Below are positions 1 to 6,220 of a DNA stretch of 22,424 nucleotides, in pieces. The notes below the pieces were generated by a model. That model was not told the DNA's origin and did no database searches. It saw only the letters and a list, made by a program, of their open reading frames with translations. The translations under genes and the position numbers were made by a program. Positions within the stretch are counted from its first letter, which is position 1, and each line of letters starts with the position of its first letter. This stretch comes from JBBIVB01 sp964567515 (GTDB lineage: Bacteria; Patescibacteriota; Patescibacteriia; Veblenbacterales; UBA10138), in assembly GCA_964567515.1 (NCBI GenBank), contig CAZMMW010000008.1, positions 1 to 22,424 on the forward strand, read 5' to 3'.

Positions 1-55
1 GAACGCTCCGCTGTTAACGGAGAGGTCGCTGGTTCGATCCCAGCCCCCAGAGCCA
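1..55 (+). tRNA. tRNA-Asn (GUU), 3' part only
   Basis: The window opens inside a tRNA. The anticodon stem is CTCCG (6-10) with CGGAG (18-22) around loop CTGTTAA, giving anticodon GTT at 13-15. The T arm is GCTGG (28-32), loop TTCGATC and CCAGC (40-44). The 3' acceptor strand is 45-51, the discriminator is G52 and an encoded CCA lies at 53-55. The D arm and 5' acceptor strand lie outside the window. tRNA 3' ends are common integration sites, and an accessory island starts just downstream. Confidence 0.95.
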
Positions 56-69
56 AGACAACTTGTTCT

Positions 70-118
70 AAACGACCGAGGTGCGTCAGTTAAAATCCTC
101 ATAGTTATTAGGTCGTTT
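70..118 (+). other. nested inverted repeat downstream of tRNA-Asn
   Basis: AAACGACC (70-77) pairs perfectly with GGTCGTTT (111-118). Inside it, GAGG (78-81) pairs with CCTC (97-100). The element sits between the tRNA and its terminator, so it may be a processing or folding element of the tRNA trailer, or part of an old attachment site. I do not recognise a known RNA family. Confidence 0.35.
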
Positions 119-154
119 CAAAACACGAAGTTCTTTCACTTCGTGTTTTGTTTT
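119..154 (+). terminator. Rho-independent terminator after tRNA-Asn
   Basis: A 13-bp perfect stem, arms 119-131 and 138-150 with a 6-nt loop, is followed by TTTT. It would end the tRNA-Asn transcript. The 13 bases GGTCGTTTCAAAA leading into it (111-123) recur at 2561-2573, leading into the terminator of the DGR target gene. Confidence 0.85.
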
Positions 155-194
155 GCAAAATAACTAAATCATATAAAAAAGCCAGTGTTTTTTT

Positions 195-205
195 GGTTCG
201 ATCCC
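195..205. repeat. 11-bp copy of the tRNA-Asn T-loop sequence
   Basis: GGTTCGATCCC occurs in the tRNA T arm (31-41) and again here, 10 bp beyond the end of the recombinase gene. The second copy cannot form a T arm because its flanks do not pair. It may be a fragment of a tRNA gene left by integration. The motif is common to many tRNAs, so it need not derive from this one. Confidence 0.35.
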
Positions 206-214
206 TATCCCTAT

Positions 215-1511
215 TCATTTAGCTAATTTAACTGATTTATTTTGTAGGAGAAGGGTGCCTTGTATGTGATAAAGTAACCCTCTTTTTTCATCTCTTGATC
301 CTTCTCGTAAGATGAATTTAGCGTAAGATTTGATATCAATTTTGGGTAGTAATTCTACTATTTGTTCTTTACCAGCAATCAATGTTAGTAGTTTTTTTAA
401 TTTATCTATGTCAGCTTTAATTTTATCTAGTGCATCTGATTCATTGAGTTTAATCTCCTTAATTATAGGTTCGAGTTGTTCAACAAGCTCTTCTTCTCTG
501 ATGGCTGACTCAGAACAATTTTTTTTCTCCACGGGAACAGTGGTAATAAACATAACGACGTATAGTACCGTCCATAAACTTCTTAATCTTTTCCTCTGCT
601 GTAACACCTGAGCCACAGGTGCCACATTTCATAAGACGGGTGAAAGAGAATTCCTTGGTGCCAGGTATTCCTTTAGGAATTAGCTTTAGATTTTCTTGTA
701 CTTTATCGAATAACTCTTGGTTTATTAATGGTTTATGTTTTCCTTGGTACCAATTACCGCTCTCTTTAGGAAATTCATATCGACCAGTATAGTAAGGGTT
801 AGCTAGCATTAAATAAATGGTACTTAAACTTACTTTTTTACCAGTTCGACTTCTAAAATTAATTTCGTCATCAAACCATTTTTGTATTCGCCTACCACTC
901 CAACAATCGTTAGCCATGTGTTCGAACATTTGTTTGATTACAGGAGCTCTTTCTGGGTCTATAAGTACCTTTCTTTGGCCCTTAGGTGAATTAGTGTCGT
1001 GTAGATATCCCAAGGGTGACATATTTGGTCGGTAGCCCATTTTCACCTTAGCTTTAAATCCACGTTTCACATTCAAACTTTTATTATCATTCTCAAGCTT
1101 AGCTTGACTACACAGGATCATTAAAAGAAATTTTTCGTTTGGATTATTAGTAAAAATTTGACTAGTGGTGTGTATTTGTAATAGTTTGCCTTGATCCATA
1201 AGGTCGACTAATGTGCCTAAGTCGCCTGCATTACGACTTAGTCTATCAGGTGCCCACGTGAGAATTGCATTAAACTTCTCGCCCCTTATATCATTTAGGA
1301 GTTGGTTGTAAATAGGTCTGCAACCTGAAGTTTTAGCTGAGTGGCTCTCTTTCAGCATTTCCACAATTTCCAACCCTTCACGTTCAGCTACAGCCGTCAT
1401 CTCTTTGGTTTGTGAATCTATAGATAATGCCTGCCGTTCGTCGTCCTCAGATGACTTGCGGGCGTACAAACAGTAACGTAGTGTTGGTTGGTTTAAGATA
1501 GCTTGTTGCAT
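215..1511 (-). CDS. serine recombinase (resolvase/invertase type), frameshifted in an A8 run
   Basis: This is a site-specific DNA recombinase, probably the integrase of the neighbouring element. The N-terminal resolvase domain carries the nucleophile motif YARKSS (Ser20). A Recombinase domain follows and then a zinc ribbon (Cys296, Cys299, Cys325). The frame starting at 1511 ends early at 510, right after a run of eight A (T519-526 on the + strand). Reading with one A fewer joins it to a second frame that supplies the fourth zinc ligand (about residue 333) and a charged, probably helical C-terminal tail ending at 215. The joined protein is about 431 residues, a plausible full length. The break could be a real mutation, an assembly error or transcriptional slippage on A8. 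No Shine-Dalgarno sequence is visible before the ATG. One copy of the 22-bp direct repeat lies 40 bp upstream of the start. Confidence 0.85.
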
Positions 1512-1550
1512 AGTACTATCTAGGAATGACGCAACATCGGAGTGTTTGCA

Positions 1551-1572
1551 AGTTGATAAACTGTAGGTAACT
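1551..1572. repeat. direct repeat, left copy (candidate attachment site)
   Basis: These 22 bp recur at 4985-5006 with a single A/G difference; the core TAAACTGTAGGTAACT is identical. The ends AGTT/AACT are inverted with respect to each other. The copy lies between the recombinase start and the DGR promoter. Position and pairing suggest a recombinase core site, which is inference. Confidence 0.6.
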
Positions 1573-1600
1573 AAAGAAACTTAAAGCTTCCCATAAACAT

Positions 1601-1661
1601 GTACAGTTAACACCTGTTACCATACACCTTATCAAGTATTACCATATGGTGTTAACTGTAC
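1601..1661. promoter_or_regulatory. large inverted repeat next to the DGR target promoter
   Basis: GTACAGTTAACACC (1601-1614) is the exact reverse complement of 1648-1661, separated by 33 bp. The right arm ends 6 bp before the -35 box of the target-gene promoter. It may be an operator for a dimeric regulator. Alternatively it may be a symmetric binding site for the serine recombinase, whose sites span about 40-60 bp with inverted arms. Confidence 0.6.
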
Positions 1662-1667
1662 AAAGAC

Positions 1668-1696
1668 TTGACAGGATAGAGTGACTATGTTAAGAT
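1668..1696 (+). promoter_or_regulatory. sigma-70-type promoter of the DGR target gene
   Basis: A perfect -35 TTGACA (1668-1673), a 17-bp spacer and TAAGAT (1691-1696, 4 of 6 to consensus). Transcription would start near 1703, leaving a leader of about 170 nt before the ATG at 1877. Confidence 0.6.
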
Positions 1697-1752
1697 TGAG
1701 TATTACAAAAATAAATCATTAAAATTAATAAAAATATCTTTAACAAGCTATT

Positions 1753-1809
1753 TTTATCCTTACCAACCTGTCCTAAAGTTAGCCTTTAGCTTAGATTGGT
1801 GAGGATAAA
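1753..1809 (+). promoter_or_regulatory. long hairpin in the leader of the DGR target gene
   Basis: Arms 1753-1766 and 1796-1809 form a 14-bp stem with one G-U pair. A second stem inside it is CTAAAG (1773-1778) with CTTTAG (1784-1789). No U-tract follows, so it is not a standard terminator. It may control translation or stability of the target mRNA. Confidence 0.5.
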
Positions 1810-1876
1810 TATTAAATAATTTCCAAACCAAAATAAATCACAGTTACAATCACAATTACAAGAAAGGATGAACCCA

Positions 1877-2515
1877 ATGGATACCCCATTGTCGCCATCT
1901 GTCACAGAAACAGATCAATACCTTACCGAAGGTCAAATCGGTAAAATTTGCGAGATGATCGCAGCCACACTCCGTAAGGAACGTAATCGTTTCCCCAAAG
2001 GTTCCGTGCAGGACATCATCGAGAAACACACCACCCAACTCCAGAAGGAAATGGCCTCGGCCACTGTCACGGTATTTGAGAACATCATTGTTCTCACAAG
2101 CAACATCATCACCCGTCCTGTGAAAGTCAACCGCCATCGCAAACCCCAAGAAATGATTGAGGCACTGGGTCGTGTCCAGTACACGGAAAAATCCGTGGTC
2201 AAGATCATTCCCATGGAGGAAGGTGAAGATAAGGTCGTTGAATTTTTCAAAATGGACCAATTCACTAGTGATGATAAATTAGATCAAGAGCTTGACCGGC
2301 GAGGGTTAAAACGCGACATCTATGCCCAGGCCGCAGTCAACGAGGCCGATCCCACTTTTGCCGATACTCATCCAAATGGGATGAGTTGGAAGGATGAAAA
2401 CGGTAATTGGTGTTACATCGCTTTCCTCCGCCCTGGCGATGAGCGCTACGTCGACGTGTACCGCCACAGCTTCGTCTGGCTTGACGACTGGTGGTTCGGC
2501 GGCGTCCGCAAGTAA
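1877..2515 (+). CDS. DGR target (variable) protein
   Basis: This protein of 212 residues is diversified by the retroelement. The last 31 codons lie in the variable repeat, and all VR-TR differences fall at template adenines. The invariant end WWFGGVRK is shared with the template, and the variable block resembles the short tryptophan- and asparagine-rich C-terminal modules of other CPR DGR targets. The N-terminal part (1-150) has no fold I recognise. I see no signal peptide or membrane segment, so the product is probably cytoplasmic. I chose the ATG at 1877 because AGAAAGGA (1861-1868) lies 8 nt upstream; the in-frame ATG at 1868 overlaps that site. The gene is visibly richer in G+C than its neighbours. 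Its binding partner is unknown. Confidence 0.85.
   Translation: MDTPLSPSVTETDQYLTEGQIGKICEMIAATLRKERNRFPKGSVQDIIEKHTTQLQKEMASATVTVFENIIVLTSNIITRPVKVNRHRKPQEMIEALGRVQYTEKSVVKIIPMEEGEDKVVEFFKMDQFTSDDKLDQELDRRGLKRDIYAQAAVNEADPTFADTHPNGMSWKDENGNWCYIAFLRPGDERYVDVYRHSFVWLDDWWFGGVRK
2418..2511 (+). repeat. DGR variable repeat (VR)
   Basis: These 94 nt align without gaps to the template repeat at 2850-2943. There are 16 mismatches, every one at a template adenine (16 of 27 adenines changed, 0 of 67 other bases). Twelve codons are altered, mostly template Asn codons. The last 26 nt before the terminal AA contain no template adenine and are identical in both copies, as expected for the initiation-of-mutagenic-homing region. 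Confidence 0.97.
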
Positions 2516-2538
2516 CTTGGGCAATTGGGCCCATAAGT
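2515..2538 (+). other. hairpin just downstream of the VR
   Basis: TGGGC (2518-2522) pairs with GCCCA (2529-2533), and ACT/AGT can extend the stem across a 2-nt bulge. DGRs often carry a hairpin or cruciform a few bases beyond the VR that promotes retrohoming. The position fits, but the stem is short. Confidence 0.4.
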
Positions 2539-2571
2539 CCTTGATTCAACTTGGAATCTTGGTCGTTTCAA

Positions 2572-2611
2572 AAAACCGTTTGCAATTTGTCTCGCAAACG
2601 GTTTTCTTTTT
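2572..2611 (+). terminator. Rho-independent terminator of the DGR target gene
   Basis: A 12-bp perfect stem, AAAACCGTTTGC (2572-2583) with 2594-2605 and a 10-nt loop, is followed by CTTTTT. It separates the target mRNA from the template RNA region. Confidence 0.88.
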
Positions 2612-2639
2612 GTATAAAAATTGCTAAGCTTGAGTATAG

Positions 2640-2849
2640 ATAAATTGTAATCTACGGCTAAGGCTTTGGGTTATTTATCCCGCACTGCTAAAAACCAGAG
2701 TAGCGATAGGCATGTCTTATCGCTAGCGTGTTCGTAGCAGCTCCTAAGTGGAGAGACTTGGTACAGCGTACTGGTTGGGCAATCCCCACAAATAAAATAC
2801 AACCTTGAGAGTAATCAAAAGGTGGTGGTGTAGAGGGTAGGCTGTATGT
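2640..2849 (+). ncRNA. structured non-coding region upstream of the template repeat (DGR RNA leader)
   Basis: There is no credible gene here. The region holds several stems: TAGCGATA (2701-2708) with TATCGCTA (2718-2725), extendable by a G-U and a G-C pair; an outer stem CTGCTA (2685-2690) with TAGCAG (2735-2740); CTCC/GGAG (2741-2753); and GTAC/GTAC (2761-2771). DGR template RNAs carry structured flanks recognised by Avd and the RT, so I infer this is the 5' part of that RNA. Its promoter is unclear; weak -10-like sequences lie around 2636-2651. Confidence 0.55.
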
Positions 2850-2943
2850 TCGCTTTCAACCGCAATGACGATGAGCGCAACGTCAACGTGAACCGCAACA
2901 ACAACGACTGGAATGACAACTGGTGGTTCGGCGGCGTCCGCAA
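2850..2943 (+). repeat. DGR template repeat (TR)
   Basis: This 94-nt template is copied by the RT with adenine mutagenesis into the VR. It holds 27 adenines, mostly in AAC codons when read in the target frame, which maximises amino-acid choice and avoids stop codons. TAGAGGGT (2831-2838) and ACCCTCTA (2953-2960) flank it and could pair to enclose it in a stem. An open frame through the TR is a consequence of matching the target gene and is not taken as a gene. Confidence 0.97.
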
Positions 2944-2952
2944 CTTTCTCCC

Positions 2953-2977
2953 ACCCTCTAGTTTTAAACTAGAGGGT
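2953..2977. repeat. perfect hairpin between TR and avd
   Basis: ACCCTCTAGTTT (2953-2964) is the exact reverse complement of 2966-2977, with one base between. It lies 9 bp beyond the TR and contains the avd stop codon. It could be a bidirectional terminator (TACTTTT follows on the + strand) or a structural element of the template RNA. Confidence 0.6.
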
Positions 2978-3328
2978 TACTTTTATAAGTTGTTTTTTCC
3001 AACCCCCGAGCATTTTGCCTGTTTCTATGAGTGGCGTAGATAGTTCTGCTAATTTTTTGCTATCTATAGCCTTTAGTTCCCAGATAATTTGTAAGAAATG
3101 TTTAAGTAGGTCAAGTTTGATGCTAGCCTTTTCAATAGTTGAGATTTTTTGATCTCTTGAGGTATAGGTAGCGATGATAATCAGTTCTATTAGTTCAATA
3201 AACAGTAAGTTGATTTTTTCAGCTAATGAGTAACGTGTTAATCTAGGTATGTGTGGCAAGTAGGCATGCCAAAGTTTATAGACTTGAGTTATCTTTTGTA
3301 AAATAGGAAGGTCGTTTGTTGGGTGCAT
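2969..3328 (-). CDS. avd: DGR accessory protein Avd (four-helix bundle)
   Basis: This is the 119-residue accessory variability determinant. Avd forms a pentameric four-helix-bundle barrel that binds the DGR reverse transcriptase and the template RNA and is needed for mutagenic homing. The sequence shows the family pattern: a Tyr-Lys-Leu-Trp stretch early, then RYSLAEKI, a long leucine/isoleucine-rich helix, then KASIKLDLLKHFLQIIWEL, and a C-terminal GKMLGGWKKQL. The usual DGR order is target, avd, TR, RT on one strand. Here avd is inverted between TR and RT, and its stop codon lies inside the palindrome downstream of the TR, so its mRNA is antisense to any TR-RT transcript. Its start is only 11-32 bp from the RT start, depending on which RT start is used. 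Confidence 0.88.
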   Translation of the reverse strand: MHPTNDLPILQKITQVYKLWHAYLPHIPRLTRYSLAEKINLLFIELIELIIIATYTSRDQKISTIEKASIKLDLLKHFLQIIWELKAIDSKKLAELSTPLIETGKMLGGWKKQLIKVTL

Positions 3329-3332
3329 AGTC

Positions 3333-3340
3333 GGGGGGGG
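3333..3340. repeat. G8 homopolymer between the divergent avd and RT starts
   Basis: Eight consecutive G stand out in AT-rich DNA. They lie 5 bp upstream of the avd ATG and upstream of the RT ATG (3361), in the very short divergent intergenic gap. Such runs are prone to slippage and could change promoter spacing. They would also change the frame if the RT used the GTG at 3340. Confidence 0.5.
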
Positions 3341-3360
3341 TGATATTGGGCATAATTTTT

Positions 3361-4398
3361 ATGAAAATTCAGTTAAATGTTAGTTATACAGATATTATAA
3401 ACGTTGATAATTTACTTGATGCTTGGCGTGAGTTTGCTGTAGGAAAATTAAAGAAACGCGATGTCCAGACGTACTCTTGTAATCTACTCGATAATATTAT
3501 ACAACTTCATAATAATTTAACGAGCAAGAGTTACGTACATAGCGGTTATGAGAGTTTTAGAATTTCTGATCCTAAACCGCGTCACATTCATAAGGCTAGT
3601 GTAAGGGACAGACTGCTTCACCATGCCTTATATAGAGTACTCTATCCATTTTTTGATAAGACCTTTATAGCTGATTCGTATTCTTGCCGTTTAGGTAAGG
3701 GTACTCATAAAGCCATGGATAGGTTTAGAGGTATGGCTTATAAAGTGAGTCAGAATCATACCAGAACTTGTTGGGTTTTAAAGTGCGATATAAAGAAATT
3801 TTTTACCAGCATTGACCATCAGGTACTTAAGGGTATTTTAGCAAGTTACATTCCCGATGCAGATATTTTATGGCTCTTAAATCAAGTGATTGATAGTTTT
3901 TCAATTGGACTACCTGGGAAAGGTTTACCTTTGGGTAATTTGACCTCGCAGTTGTTTTGTAATATCTACATGAATGAGTTTGATCGGTTTGTGAAGCATA
4001 AGCTCAAAGCCAAATACTATGTACGCTATGCGGACGATTTTGTGTTTTTATCTTCCGATAGAACGTGTCTCGTCCGCACGATTTCTCAGGTAGATCAGTT
4101 TTTACGTGACCAACTTAAGCTATCGCTGCACCAAGATAAGCTCTTTGTACAAACATTTGCTTCGGGAGTAGATTTTTTGGGCTTAGTCCATTGGCCTACA
4201 CATCGAGTTTTAAGAACAGTGACAAAGCGACGCATGATACTCAAACTTCATCGTAGGGCTGATGATTTTAAACATGGTATTATTTCTACTTCAACTTTAA
4301 ATCAGTCAGTACAATCATATTTTGGTTTATTACAGCACAGTAATAGCCACAATCTTAGTAGAGTTATTAAAGATATTTTTATTCACATTGCTGAATAA
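3361..4398 (+). CDS. DGR reverse transcriptase
   Basis: This reverse transcriptase of about 345 residues makes error-prone cDNA from the template RNA. Catalytic aspartates are Asp143 (KCDIKKFF) and Asp225-Asp226 (YADD). The motif before them is LGNLTSQ (191-197), the [I/V/L]GxxxSQ form typical of DGR enzymes, where group II intron enzymes have QGxxxSP. GVDFLGL follows as a later motif. I prefer the ATG at 3361; a GTG at 3340 and a TTG at 3346 are in frame upstream, and no strong Shine-Dalgarno sequence decides it. The gene faces avd back to back, and either shares the gap as a promoter or is read from the template-RNA promoter. It ends 29 bp from the convergent membrane-protein gene. Confidence 0.95.
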   Translation: MKIQLNVSYTDIINVDNLLDAWREFAVGKLKKRDVQTYSCNLLDNIIQLHNNLTSKSYVHSGYESFRISDPKPRHIHKASVRDRLLHHALYRVLYPFFDKTFIADSYSCRLGKGTHKAMDRFRGMAYKVSQNHTRTCWVLKCDIKKFFTSIDHQVLKGILASYIPDADILWLLNQVIDSFSIGLPGKGLPLGNLTSQLFCNIYMNEFDRFVKHKLKAKYYVRYADDFVFLSSDRTCLVRTISQVDQFLRDQLKLSLHQDKLFVQTFASGVDFLGLVHWPTHRVLRTVTKRRMILKLHRRADDFKHGIISTSTLNQSVQSYFGLLQHSNSHNLSRVIKDIFIHIAE

Positions 4399-4427
4399 GA
4401 TCGCTTTAATACCATTCTTTCAATGAC

Positions 4428-4874
4428 CTATTTATAAACTTCTAGCGATTGTGAGAATGCTGTAACTTCTCCTACTTTCTCATTTGAATAAGCATCGTGC
4501 ACTTCAAAATGACTATAACCAGTTATTGATTTCTTTAGTGTTGCAACTTTGGCTAAAAAGTCTTTCTTGAAAGCTACCGTTTGTGTATACCACACAGGTC
4601 CAGCATATACTATGCTTGCCTTATCAGAGAATTCATACGATTTTACTAATCCGGCTTTAGTGGCTAAATCAATGACTTCGTTTAACTCTTTTTGTGCAGC
4701 TTCTTTTTGTTCCGGTGTCTGCGAGACAACTTCTTCTTTCTTAGTGTCGGGTGAATTTGTGTTTTGATTATTACCACCCGAGCTGGCTAAAATTATTATG
4801 ATCAGTAATATTGGTGACCATACCCACCAATATTTCCAGAACATTTTTGTATACTTTGGAAATTTGTCTTCCAT
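4428..4874 (-). CDS. small membrane-anchored protein of unknown function
   Basis: This protein has 148 residues. A short cationic and aromatic N-terminus leads into one transmembrane helix (about 15-31, ending in a run of isoleucines). A Gly/Asn/Ser/Thr-rich linker (32-45), a charged helix rich in Lys, Glu and Gln (45-75) and a small mixed domain with many aromatics follow. The layout suggests anchoring in the membrane with the C-terminal domain outside. I do not recognise the family. It converges on the RT gene and lies inside the direct-repeat-bounded segment, so it may be cargo of the DGR element. Two copies of ATTGTACT (4905-4912, 4916-4923) lie upstream of its start. Confidence 0.6.
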   Translation of the reverse strand: MEDKFPKYTKMFWKYWWVWSPILLIIIILASSGGNNQNTNSPDTKKEEVVSQTPEQKEAAQKELNEVIDLATKAGLVKSYEFSDKASIVYAGPVWYTQTVAFKKDFLAKVATLKKSITGYSHFEVHDAYSNEKVGEVTAFSQSLEVYK

Positions 4875-4984
4875 GGTTTTTTAGGTTACTGATTAGGCAC
4901 TTGAATTGTACTTATATTGTACTATTTTTGTTTCATTTATCAAATACTTTGTTATAACAGTACCGGTATGGTTCCTGGTAGTCT

Positions 4985-5006
4985 AGTTGGTAAACTGTAG
5001 GTAACT
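4985..5006. repeat. direct repeat, right copy (candidate attachment site)
   Basis: This matches 1551-1572 at 21 of 22 positions, with 16 bases identical without a break. Together the two copies enclose the target gene, TR, avd, RT and the membrane-protein gene and nothing else. Confidence 0.6.
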
Positions 5007-5087
5007 CGTCTTCGTATTTTGATTGAAAAGTGCTAAAATTGGGTGGATTATGATTTTATTTTCAACCTCCCAATTATCTAATTGAGT

Positions 5088-5414
5088 ATGCTCACGGTAC
5101 TCTGTAAAATTTGTAATGCTAAAAAAGAAAATACGTATTGTTATAATTGTGGCGCTGAGACACCCACATTTTTTGGTAAGGAATTAATAGAGAAAGTGGC
5201 GCTTACTGACTCGTTAAGGAATTTATCTAAATCGCTGCAAAGGATTAATGGAAAACCGCTGAGAGAAATTGAACAGTACATAGGTAATAGAGATGGAAAT
5301 GTGATATCAGAATATGAACGGTGGCGGACAAAAAGTGAACCAACTCAAGTGATTCATAGGCTGTGGAGAAGAATAGGAAATGTGTTTAGAAAAGTGCATG
5401 AACACCAAAAATAA
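5088..5414 (+). CDS. zinc-ribbon protein of unknown function
   Basis: This protein of 108 residues starts with a treble-clef or ribbon-type motif CKIC-x8-CYNC that probably binds one zinc ion. The rest is highly charged and helical, rich in Arg, Lys and Glu with several Trp-Arg pairs, which suggests a nucleic-acid or protein adaptor role. An extended -10 TGCTAAAAT (5031-5039) lies upstream. The leader could form a hairpin, AATTGGG (5037-5043) with CCCAATT (5069-5075). I prefer the ATG at 5088 over the in-frame TTG at 5082. Function is unknown. Confidence 0.55.
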   Translation: MLTVLCKICNAKKENTYCYNCGAETPTFFGKELIEKVALTDSLRNLSKSLQRINGKPLREIEQYIGNRDGNVISEYERWRTKSEPTQVIHRLWRRIGNVFRKVHEHQK

Positions 5415-5461
5415 CAAACAATACCCGTTTACAGGTCAGTCAAATTTGATAAAGTACTTAT

Positions 5462-6220
5462 ATGAAAATCCAACCTATTTTTGCGACAACTTTAGCTGAA
5501 GATTTTTATTCGGCTTGGGGCACACTTCACCCCAAAGGGACTAAGGTTAGTTTTGCTACGGGTTTGTTAACTAAGAGATTTGGTAAATTTTTGATGACAA
5601 CCCCAGATCCAGTTTCGTTAAATCTTGATTTAGCAGAAAAGATGATTGAAGAAGCAAAACGAGTGGAAGCGGAGATAAAGGAAGCTAAGAATAATTTGGT
5701 TTTTTCCAAGTTGAATAACACTCCTAGCGCTACACCGCTTAATTCAATTAAAAATGATCCAAGCGCAGAAGTTTTTAAAAAATACGATGAGCAAAAATTA
5801 TATAATTACCTAGAGTTATCAATAAGCGCAGTAGTTCATTTAGTTACAGCTGTAGAAACTTTTGTTAACATTTTAATTCCCCATGACTATGCTCATACAG
5901 AGAGAGTCCTATTTCTCTTTAAGAGGAAAATTTTTAAGCCAGAAATTGAAAGATATTTTACTCTACAAAGGAAAATTGAATTACTAGCTCGGATTAAACA
6001 AAAACAAGATATCAAGCAACAAGTTTTTTGGGAGTCTTTTAAAAAAATTAAACGTCTTAGAGATGAGGTTATTCATCTAAAGAGTTTTAGGCACAATTCG
6101 AATTTAGTTAAGGTATACAATCCAATTTTCATAACGCTTTTCGATATCGATTTAAGTAAAATATTTGTGGAGATTAAAAATTTAATAAACTATATAGAAC
6201 CAACTTATATTAAGTCATGA
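5462..6220 (+). CDS. hypothetical protein with a HEPN-type RDx3H motif
   Basis: This 252-residue protein has an N-terminal region of unknown fold, a charged coiled-coil-like helix (55-80) and an alpha-helical C-terminal half. In the last helices the sequence RLRDEVIHLK places Arg200, Asp201 and His205 as R-D-x3-H. This is the Rx4-6H active-site pattern of HEPN ribonucleases, where a polar residue follows the Arg. HEPN proteins are common RNase toxins and defence effectors. The rest of the fold cannot be confirmed by eye, so the assignment is tentative. The stop codon overlaps the start of a 40-codon ORF (ATGA), which suggests translational coupling as in toxin-antitoxin or two-part systems. 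Confidence 0.55.
   Translation: MKIQPIFATTLAEDFYSAWGTLHPKGTKVSFATGLLTKRFGKFLMTTPDPVSLNLDLAEKMIEEAKRVEAEIKEAKNNLVFSKLNNTPSATPLNSIKNDPSAEVFKKYDEQKLYNYLELSISAVVHLVTAVETFVNILIPHDYAHTERVLFLFKRKIFKPEIERYFTLQRKIELLARIKQKQDIKQQVFWESFKKIKRLRDEVIHLKSFRHNSNLVKVYNPIFITLFDIDLSKIFVEIKNLINYIEPTYIKS

Noticed and set aside
1856..2265. Two long antisense frames over the DGR target gene
   Set aside because: They are shadows of the G+C-richer target gene; no promoter, start signal or recognisable domain supports them.
2846..3043. 65-codon frame through the template repeat and beyond
   Set aside because: The frame is open because the TR mirrors the target gene's codons. After the TR it runs antisense through the end of avd and the palindrome, and there is no ribosome-binding site.
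4976..4996. tRNA D-arm-like sequence (AGTCTAGTTGGTAA) at the right direct repeat
   Set aside because: No matching anticodon or T arm follows, so it is not a tRNA. A decayed tRNA as integration target is possible but unsupported.
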